A DNA stretch of 6,284 nt from Deltaproteobacteria bacterium (GTDB taxonomy: Bacteria; Myxococcota; Polyangia; Polyangiales; B10-G4): assembly GCA_019312705.1 (NCBI GenBank), contig JAFDCW010000285.1, forward strand, positions 1-6,284, in the 5' to 3' direction. The position numbers and the translations under genes are program-made. Shown piece by piece: positions 1 through 6,284 of the stretch. The notes beneath the pieces are model-generated. The model had not been told where the DNA came from. It saw nothing but the letters and a program-made list of their open reading frames with translations, and did not search any database. The first letter of the stretch is position 1. Each line of letters begins with the position of its first letter.

Positions 1-396
1 CCGATCTGCGTCGTCGCCCATGCGCACGCTGGCGGGGCCTACCAGTACACGGCCTTCGACAGCGTGCGCATGGGCGACGACGCTGATACGCACGGCGCCG
101 GTGGCAGTTATCGCGTCTACTTCGACTGGGACATCGTCGTGGGCTGGCTGGGCCTGACCCTCGAACACCGCGGATTCATCATCTACTCGGACGTCACCGG
201 CGCTGCGAGCGAGTTCTCCCAGAGCACGTTCCGCACCTCCGCCATGCTCGACATCGACCTGTGGAACTACTTCGACCTCGACATCACCGCGACCTGGGAC
301 CGCGTCCTCGAGCCGGCGCCCCAGGCTGACGGCACCGTGCCCCAGCCCGACACCGTGACCCTGGTCGTCGGTCTCAGCGTCGAGATCGGCAGCTGA
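1..396 (+). CDS. C-terminal part of a beta-barrel outer-membrane-like protein (DUF481-like), 5' end outside the window
   Basis: The frame is open from base 1 to the TGA at 394-396, giving 131 residues without a start, so the gene is cut by the window edge. GTG at 64 and ATG at 70 are internal codons of the same frame and need not be starts. The last 90 or so residues alternate hydrophobic and polar positions in strand-length blocks (FDWDIVVGWLGLTLEHRGF, STFRTSAMLDIDLWNYFDL, TVTLVVGLSVEIG), as in a transmembrane beta-barrel. The order 'S-T-F-R-T-S strand, W-N-Y-F-D-L-D-I strand, Pro-rich acidic turn, final strand' resembles the C-terminus of the DUF481 (YdiY, salt- or acid-induced outer membrane protein) family. 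That family match is from memory of its pattern. The protein ends in IGS, not the aromatic residue usual for assembled barrels. A perfect 24-bp inverted repeat lies inside this frame. The stop is 11 bases before the channel gene, suggesting an operon. Confidence 0.6.
   Translation, partial: PICVVAHAHAGGAYQYTAFDSVRMGDDADTHGAGGSYRVYFDWDIVVGWLGLTLEHRGFIIYSDVTGAASEFSQSTFRTSAMLDIDLWNYFDLDITATWDRVLEPAPQADGTVPQPDTVTLVVGLSVEIGS
8..83. repeat. Perfect 24-bp inverted repeat with a 28-base loop, inside a coding frame
   Basis: Bases 8-31 are the exact reverse complement of bases 60-83; the arm begins GCGTCGTCGCCCATGCGCAC. Beyond a single mismatch (7/84), three further outer pairs form (4-6 with 85-87). 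The loop is 32-59 and holds two GGCC tetramers (36-39 and 51-54) that could form a small inner stem. The two arms are in mirror codon register, so codon CAC at 25-27 faces GTG at 64-66. A perfect match of this length within 80 bases is far beyond chance. The cause is unresolved: natural hairpin, template-switch conversion of a quasi-palindrome, or assembly artefact near a contig end. Confidence 0.9.
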
Positions 397-407
397 GGTC
401 CTCGACG
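394..407 (+). promoter_or_regulatory. Ribosome binding site of the MscS-type channel gene, overlapping the upstream stop codon
   Basis: The sequence TGAGGT at 394-399 contains both the TGA stop of the upstream gene (394-396) and a GAGG Shine-Dalgarno core (395-398). Nine bases separate the core from the ATG at 408. Ribosomes ending the upstream gene would therefore sit on the next initiation site, which favours translational coupling. It also supports 408 as the start. Confidence 0.65.
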
Positions 408-2861
408 ATGAAATCGTTATCGCTCTACTTCGCGGCATCGTTGGCAGCCTTGGGCTTCGCGTCGGTTGCGCTGGCTCAGGACGAGGCTGACGCGGCCGCC
501 GATGCGGGGGTCGCCGACGCCTCGGCTGCTGATGGCGGTACCGAGGCCGTCGTTGAGGTGACCGCCCCGGCCGTCACGACGACGGTGATCCAGGAAGCCC
601 ACGATCAAGACGCCCGCCTCGATGAGATGCACAACGAGCTGGAGGGCCAGCCTGCCGTCGGGGCCGTGCGCTCGCGCCTCGCGACGAGGGTCACCGAGTT
701 TGATGCATTCGTTCCCACCATCGCACCCGAGGCCCTCGAGCGCGCGGGTCGCAGCGAGCTCATAGAACGGCTGCGGCACCTGGGCACGCTCGAGGATGAG
801 CTCGCTTCGGACACGGACGTCCTGGCGGAGCGCCTCGCGCTCCTCGCCGAGCTGACGGCCGAACTCGAGGTGGCCCGGAGCCGGTGGACTACCACCCAGG
901 AAGAGCTGAGCGCGACCGATGGCACGCCCCCGGCGGCCCTCTCGCAGGCCGCGGAGACGCGGCGACGTGTCGACGAAGAGCTCACCCTCGCCGCAGAGCG
1001 CACCTCGGTGGTCGTGGAGCTACAAGCTCAACTCGTCGAACACCAGCAGCACGTCGAGGAGGCTCGGGCCGGAGTCGAGGGGGCTCGCAGTCAGATACGC
1101 GCGCAGCTGCTGCGCCGGGTGACCCCGCCGCTTTGGGAGGCATTCAGCGCCGAGTCGCCGGGGCCGCCGACCCTCGTGACCGTAGAAGGAGCATGGGGGG
1201 CCTTCTATTCGAGCTACGGCCACAGGTTGCCCATCCACGCCGGCCTCCTCTTGGCGCTCTTTCTCGTCGTCTTTGCCATCAGTCGTTGGACCGCCCATCT
1301 GGCCGGCGCCGAGGCCGCTCCCGTCGCCATTCTCAGCCGGCCCTTGGCCGCCGCCGGGATGGTCGCCCTCGTCTCCGTTCGTTTCCTCTACTCCCAAGCC
1401 CCCGCTGCGATTTTTCATATCGTCGCGGTGTTGGCTCTCGCCCCGCTCCTCCGTCTCTTGCCGCTCTTGGTGACGAATCGCGCTCTGCATCGTCCGTTGT
1501 GGGGCCTGATGGCGCTCTTCAGTCTGCAAGAGCTCGCAATTTTCGTACCCGTCTCGGGGCCCGTGGCCCGCCTGCTTTCCCTCGGTATCAGCCTCGGCCT
1601 GCTGGGGCTCGGGGTGTGGGTCGTAGGTCGCAACCTGGCGGTGCCCCGCGAGGGCTCGGGGCACATCGAACGCGCGGTACCCCATGTGTTGAAGGTGGTG
1701 ATCGTGCTCCTCGCGGTCTCTGCCCTCGCGGAGGTATTCGGCTATACGAATCTTGCAGCGATCCTGACCCCGGGGCTGCTGATCGACATCTACGTCGTCC
1801 TACTGCTCGTCGCGGCGGTTCGCGTGCTGGACGCCCTGGTCACGGCGACGCTGATGTCGGAGTGGGCGAAGGTGAGTCACGCCGTGCGCAACCACGGCCC
1901 CCTCGTCGGCGGGCGTATCCGCGGCGCACTGCACTATGCGGCAATCGCCGCGTGGTTCTACGGCACCTTGCGCGTCTTCGACCTCGACGAGGTCGTCATC
2001 CACAGCCTCGTGGAGCTCTTTCAAGCCTCCGTGACGATGGGCTCCTGGGCCCTCTCCCTCGCGGACGTCGTGAGCTTCGGCCTGGTCATCTGGATCTCCG
2101 TGGTCCTGGCTCGGTTCATCGTCTTCATTCTCGAGGAAGAGGTCTTCTCGCACCTCGACCTGCCCCGGGGTGCGCCTTCGACGATCAGCCGCCTGGTTCG
2201 CTACAGCATCTGGGCCCTCGGCTTCGTCTTCGCGATCGGCGCGGCCGGCGTCGATACCAGCAGCCTTGCCCTCCTGGTCAGCGCTCTCAGCGTCGGCATC
2301 GGCTTCGGGCTCCAGAACATCGTCAACAACTTCGTCTCGGGGCTGATCCTCATCTTCGAGCGCCCCATCCGCGAGGGTGACACCGTCGAACTCAGCGGCA
2401 TGGTCGGCAAGGTCAAAGCGATCGGCCTTCGGGCGAGCGTCGTCCGGACCGTGCAGGGCTCCGAGGTGATCGTGCCCAACGCAGATCTCGTATCAGGCCA
2501 GGTGATCAACTGGACGCTCTCCGACCAGGAGCGCCGCGTCGACGTGCCCATCGGCGTCGCCTACGGCACCGATCCGGAGATCATTCTCGCGATGCTCGCC
2601 GAGGTGGCGGCCTCCCTCGAAGAGGTTCAGAAGACCCCCGCGCCATTGCCCCTCTTCAGAGGCTTCGGTGACAGCTCCCTCGACTTCGAGCTGCGCTTCT
2701 GGGTCAACCTTCGCCACGACTGGCCCACCGTCGCCAGCAAAGCGGCCGTCGAGATCAACCGCCGCCTCGCCGACATGAACATCGAGATCCCCTTCCCCCA
2801 GCGCGACCTGCACGTCCGCTCCATCGAGCCCGACCTCGCGAAGCTCATCGAGAAACCCTGA
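408..2861 (+). CDS. Large mechanosensitive ion channel, MscS superfamily, with signal peptide and periplasmic coiled coil
   Basis: This 817-residue protein is predicted to be an inner-membrane channel that opens under membrane tension and releases small solutes on hypo-osmotic shock. Residues 1-23 form a signal peptide ending ALA, followed by an Ala/Asp-rich linker (24-60). Residues about 65-235 are charged and helical with Glu/Arg/Leu heptads, a likely periplasmic coiled coil. About ten hydrophobic segments follow (near 275-293, 305-326, 332-357, 364-382, 386-407, 425-444, 449-476, 507-525, 550-575 and 594-614). The pore helix (617-652) reads ALSVGIGFGLQNIVNNFVSG and then FERPIREGD, the diagnostic MscS TM3 to beta-domain transition. 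The beta domain and C-terminal alpha/beta domain run from about 655 to 808 (VIVPNADL at 687-694). It is far longer than the 286-residue E. coli MscS and is organised like the MscK/YbiO/MscM-type multi-segment members, but its N-terminal region is shorter than in MscK. The ATG at 408 has a good ribosome site and gives the signal peptide. It probably shares a transcript with the barrel gene upstream. Confidence 0.93.
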   Translation: MKSLSLYFAASLAALGFASVALAQDEADAAADAGVADASAADGGTEAVVEVTAPAVTTTVIQEAHDQDARLDEMHNELEGQPAVGAVRSRLATRVTEFDAFVPTIAPEALERAGRSELIERLRHLGTLEDELASDTDVLAERLALLAELTAELEVARSRWTTTQEELSATDGTPPAALSQAAETRRRVDEELTLAAERTSVVVELQAQLVEHQQHVEEARAGVEGARSQIRAQLLRRVTPPLWEAFSAESPGPPTLVTVEGAWGAFYSSYGHRLPIHAGLLLALFLVVFAISRWTAHLAGAEAAPVAILSRPLAAAGMVALVSVRFLYSQAPAAIFHIVAVLALAPLLRLLPLLVTNRALHRPLWGLMALFSLQELAIFVPVSGPVARLLSLGISLGLLGLGVWVVGRNLAVPREGSGHIERAVPHVLKVVIVLLAVSALAEVFGYTNLAAILTPGLLIDIYVVLLLVAAVRVLDALVTATLMSEWAKVSHAVRNHGPLVGGRIRGALHYAAIAAWFYGTLRVFDLDEVVIHSLVELFQASVTMGSWALSLADVVSFGLVIWISVVLARFIVFILEEEVFSHLDLPRGAPSTISRLVRYSIWALGFVFAIGAAGVDTSSLALLVSALSVGIGFGLQNIVNNFVSGLILIFERPIREGDTVELSGMVGKVKAIGLRASVVRTVQGSEVIVPNADLVSGQVINWTLSDQERRVDVPIGVAYGTDPEIILAMLAEVAASLEEVQKTPAPLPLFRGFGDSSLDFELRFWVNLRHDWPTVASKAAVEINRRLADMNIEIPFPQRDLHVRSIEPDLAKLIEKP

Positions 2862-2876
2862 GTCGCTCAAATCGGG

Positions 2877-2901
2877 CAATCCCGTCCAGCGGGCGGGATT
2901 G
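2877..2901. terminator. Hairpin between the convergent channel and atpC genes, probable bidirectional terminator
   Basis: Bases 2877-2887 (CAATCCCGTCC) pair with 2891-2901 (GGGCGGGATTG) around a 3-base loop. As plus-strand RNA this is an 11-bp stem with one G-U pair (2885/2893); as minus-strand RNA the same position is an A-C mismatch. It begins 15 bases after the channel stop and directly abuts the atpC stop. Neither side has a strong U tract: the minus-strand exit has only a short ATTT run at 2872-2869 or so, and the plus-strand exit has none. An alternative CGGG/CCCG stem (2873-2876 with 2881-2884) would compete with it. Termination is inferred from position and stem strength. Confidence 0.6.
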
Positions 2902-3320
2902 TCAGGCGCCGGCTTCGGCTGCCGTATCCAGCCGTGCGATCGCCCAGTCGACGTCGCGCTGGAGCTCGGCGAACTCTGAACTCTCGGGGTCTGCGTCGGC
3001 CGCTCGGAGGGTCGCCTCGGCTTCTTTGAGCTCTTCTTTGACGTCACTCACCTTGATGTCCCGGGGGTGAGCGAAGAGGTCCGAGAGGATCTCCACCTTG
3101 GTGGGCGAGGCGCTAACGAAGCCCGGGCCGATGGCCACGGCCTGTTCTTTGCCTTCGGACTTCGCCTTGAGCACGCCGCACTTCATGGCGGCGAGTAGCG
3201 GAAGGTGGCCGGCGAGCACGCCGAACTCCCCGGCGATGCTCGGGGCGCTCACCCATTCGCACTGGAGCTCGTAGCTGATGCCGCTGGGGGTCGCCACCTC
3301 GAGAGTGAGGTCGTCGGCCA

Positions 3321-3321
<1 letters not shown>
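2902..3321 (-). CDS. atpC: F-type ATP synthase epsilon subunit (F1 central stalk)
   Basis: This 139-residue protein is the epsilon subunit of F1, which sits with gamma on the c-ring, couples rotation to catalysis and can inhibit ATP hydrolysis through its C-terminal helices. The N-terminal beta-sandwich (about 1-84) opens MADDLTLEVATPSG and carries the family signature GEFGVLAGHLPLLAAMKCGVL from residue 31. The C-terminal part (about 88-135) is a charged, Glu/Ala-rich helical hairpin. Length is normal for the family. The ATG shares its A with the TGA of atpD (TGATG), and AAGGAG at 3335-3330, eight bases upstream inside the end of atpD, is a strong ribosome site. The two subunits are thus transcribed together and probably translationally coupled. 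The stop directly abuts the convergent hairpin. Confidence 0.95.
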
Positions 3322-4949
<1,628 letters not shown>

Positions 4950-4951
4950 CT

Positions 4952-4959
4952 AGGGCACG
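4952..4959 (+). promoter_or_regulatory. Weak ribosome binding site upstream of the unknown gene
   Basis: AGGG at 4952-4955 lies four bases before the ATG at 4960 and thirteen before the next ATG at 4969. An in-frame TAG at 4951-4953 rules out any earlier start, so only 4960 or 4969 remain. Confidence 0.4.
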
Positions 4960-5511
4960 ATGCCTCGCATGGCGGATAACAACGAGCAGAGCGGCCCTCC
5001 GTCAGTGAATCCCGAGAACCTCACGGTGACCGGTGCCCACGAGGGGCGAAACTCGAACGTCGACGTGCTCAAGGGCCCGAAAGACGAGACGATCATCGTC
5101 GTGACCCAGGCCTTCGGGCCCAAGGGGGACAATTTGGTGGGGGTCTCGGACGTCGAGTTCGACGGCTACCCGGCGGTCACCCTCAAGATCAAGGCCGACG
5201 GGCGCGAGGGCCTCGTGCACTTGAGCCCCATCCACGGCGACCCGAGGAAGAAAGGCTTTACCAACATCGCCCCGGGTACGCCCTGCGAGATCCTGTGCCC
5301 GGTGACCGAGGAGCCCCTGCCCAAGGTCGGCGAGGTCGAGGACGGGAGCGGCGCGGCCTATTACGCGCTCTACCTGACCCCCCGCATGGATGAGGGAGCC
5401 ATGGTCATGATCAGCGACGTCTGGGGCCACTTCCATTCGCGCATCATCGACGACATGGAGCTCATCTCGTACTGGGCGGCGACGCACCAGGATCAAGACC
5501 CGGACGTCTGA
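4960..5511 (+). CDS. Conserved-looking cytosolic protein of unknown function, 183 residues
   Basis: I do not recognise a named family. The protein has no signal peptide and no membrane segment. Residues 1-40 are polar and probably disordered (NNEQSGPPSVNPEN). From 44 onwards it looks like a compact alpha/beta fold: IIVVTQAFGPKGDNLVGV (45-62), a strand-rich DGYPAVTLKIKADGREGLVHLSPIHGD stretch (68-94), then CEILC (109-113), YYALYLTP (134-141), VMISDVWGHFHSR (149-161) and the end ELISYW (167-172). C109 and C113, H87 and H92, and H157 and H159 could form a metal site, perhaps a degenerate zinc-ribbon-like knuckle at PCEILCPVTEEPLP; this is inference only. The start could be 4960 (MPRMADNN) or 4969 (MADNN); 4960 has the nearer AGGG. 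It is divergent from atpD across 196 bases and convergent with the repeat-protein gene. Sharing an intergenic region with atpD hints at, but does not show, co-regulation. Confidence 0.85.
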   Translation: MPRMADNNEQSGPPSVNPENLTVTGAHEGRNSNVDVLKGPKDETIIVVTQAFGPKGDNLVGVSDVEFDGYPAVTLKIKADGREGLVHLSPIHGDPRKKGFTNIAPGTPCEILCPVTEEPLPKVGEVEDGSGAAYYALYLTPRMDEGAMVMISDVWGHFHSRIIDDMELISYWAATHQDQDPDV

Positions 5512-5521
5512 GTCGCGAACG

Positions 5522-5534
5522 CCCGGACGCCGGG
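5522..5534. terminator. Weak hairpin between convergent genes
   Basis: The 30-base gap 5512-5541 contains CCCGG-ACG-CCGGG (5522-5534), a 5-bp GC stem with a 3-base loop, and a direct repeat GGACGCC (5525-5531 and 5533-5539). There is no U tract on either side. It is the only candidate terminator here and it is weak. Confidence 0.25.
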
Positions 5535-5541
5535 ACGCCGC

Positions 5542-6284
5542 TCAAAACCCGAGGCGGGCCCCGGTGCGGTCGACGCCCACTCCCTCCTCGTTCTCTTCGG
5601 GGCCGTGGGCGCGCTGCCGCCAGAGCGTATCGTTGGCGACGGGCATGACCTCGGGACGCGCGTGGCTGTCGACGCCGTCCGCGTCGAGGAAGACGCCGAC
5701 GGTGTGGGCTAGGCGCCGGAGCGCATCCCCCGGGGTCTCGACGTCGGCGTTGCCGAGACTGATGTCACGCGTCGCGTCGTAGCTGTCGGTGCCCGCGGCG
5801 TCGCCGAAGAAGCCCGTGCCTCCGGCGTTGCCGGCGCCGAAGCTGAGGCCCGGGGCGAGGTAGGTGTCGTCCCCGCCGCGTTCGACGAAGACCGCCAGAG
5901 AGAAGTCGTGTCCGCCGCCGTGGGTGACGTTTTGGCGACGCGCGTCCTGATTGTAGACGTCGTTGCCGGCGCCCTCGGTGAAGACGCTGAGAGCGAAGTG
6001 GGCCGACCCGCTTTGCACATACCACTGGCCGTCGTAGCGGTCGTCGCCGGCACCGTCGCTCAAGAGGCCCGTGCCGTACCAGAAGCCCGTCGCCTGGCCG
6101 AAGATACCGCAGCGATATTGGTCGGCCCCGCTCACGTCGCGGAGCACCCCGAGTCCGCCGCTCATGAAGACGCGGTCCGGGGCGAAATCGGCCCGACGCC
6201 CGAAGCCCGCTCCCTGGCCGAGGCTGGCGTTGGTGCCGGTGCGATCCTGCGAACTCGGGTAGAGCACGTCGGAGGGGTGGAGGA
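5542..6284 (-). CDS. C-terminal part of a G-x-D-x-Y repeat protein, 5' end outside the window
   Basis: The frame is open from the right window edge to the TGA at 5544-5542. The GTG at 6267 is probably internal, because the frame continues upstream (L-H-P-S-D) and no ribosome site is evident. Counting from that GTG, 241 residues hold six copies of a unit G-hydrophobic-hydrophobic-x-D/E-x-x-G-x-D-x-Y. They begin at residues 40, 67, 94, 125, 152 and 191, giving spacings of 27, 27, 31, 27 and 39; the clearest is GLLSDGAGDDRY (67-78). The last copy ends in His instead of Tyr and the C-terminus (203-241) is not repetitive. Between copies are Gly/Ala/aromatic stretches such as GQATGFWYGT. The regular Asp/Gly spacing suggests calcium-binding turns in a repetitive solenoid, but the 27-residue period differs from the 9-residue RTX repeat. 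Similar repeats occur, as I recall, in large uncharacterised secreted proteins of Planctomycetes and Myxococcota. Function is unknown; extracellular or periplasmic location is an inference. Confidence 0.8.
   Translation of the reverse strand, partial: LHPSDVLYPSSQDRTGTNASLGQGAGFGRRADFAPDRVFMSGGLGVLRDVSGADQYRCGIFGQATGFWYGTGLLSDGAGDDRYDGQWYVQSGSAHFALSVFTEGAGNDVYNQDARRQNVTHGGGHDFSLAVFVERGGDDTYLAPGLSFGAGNAGGTGFFGDAAGTDSYDATRDISLGNADVETPGDALRRLAHTVGVFLDADGVDSHARPEVMPVANDTLWRQRAHGPEENEEGVGVDRTGARLGF

Noticed and set aside
8..83. Integron attC-type recombination site
   Set aside because: The arms are perfectly paired without the extrahelical bases of attC, and no AAC/GTT core sites flank them.
605..1003. 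Minus-strand Ser/Arg-rich frame antisense to the channel coiled coil
   Set aside because: It is a low-complexity product (runs of Ser and Arg) expected opposite Glu/Ala/Leu-rich coding sequence; no start signal or neighbours support it.
884..2380. Open plus-strand frame of 498 codons inside the channel gene
   Set aside because: Its product is extremely Arg/Gly/Pro-rich and low in complexity, typical of an out-of-frame GC-rich shadow; the channel frame is certain.
5002..5496. Minus-strand frame of 164 codons opposite the unknown gene
   Set aside because: The plus-strand frame has a start with a ribosome site and balanced, fold-like composition, whereas the antisense product is Asp/Val/Gly/His-rich like other shadows here.
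5542..6284. RTX calcium-binding toxin repeats
   Set aside because: The GGxGxDxUx nonapeptide periodicity is absent; units recur at about 27 residues and have a Tyr after the second Asp.

Overview
The window is GC-rich, and every gene shows strong third-position G/C bias, which fills the opposite strand with long open shadow frames. The gene style suggests a Gram-negative bacterium of the Myxococcota/Deltaproteobacteria type. The evidence is Ala/Asp-rich linkers behind signal peptides, an outer-membrane barrel protein, and a secreted-type protein built from G-x-D-x-Y repeats. This placement is an inference from style, not from a marker comparison.

Layout, left to right. (1) 1-396 (+): the C-terminal 131 residues of a beta-barrel-like protein, probably DUF481-like, whose start lies outside the window. 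(2) 408-2861 (+): an 817-residue MscS-superfamily mechanosensitive channel with a signal peptide, a periplasmic coiled-coil region, about eleven membrane segments and a classical MscS pore and beta domain. It starts 11 bases after the previous stop, with its ribosome site overlapping that stop, so the two are probably one transcription unit. (3) 2862-2901: a short convergent gap filled by a strong hairpin. (4) 4763-3321 and 3321-2902 (-): atpD and atpC, the beta and epsilon subunits of F-type ATP synthase, overlapping by one base. (5) 4764-4959: a divergent intergenic region with a good sigma70-type promoter for atpD, a leader hairpin and a 10-bp inverted repeat. (6) 4960-5511 (+): an unrecognised 183-residue cytosolic protein. 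(7) 5512-5541: a convergent gap with only a weak hairpin. (8) 6284-5542 (-): the C-terminal part of a repeat protein with six copies of a G-hydrophobic-hydrophobic-x-D/E-x-x-G-x-D-x-Y unit.

The clearest biology is a stand-alone atpDC operon, separated from the other ATP synthase genes, next to an envelope pair (outer-membrane barrel plus large MscS channel) that could act together in osmotic adaptation. The most unexpected signal is a perfect 24-bp inverted repeat (8-31 with 60-83) inside the first, partial reading frame. No rRNA, tRNA, CRISPR array or mobile element is visible. I see no convincing evidence of an entirely new system; the candidates for novelty are the unknown 183-residue protein and the repeat protein.
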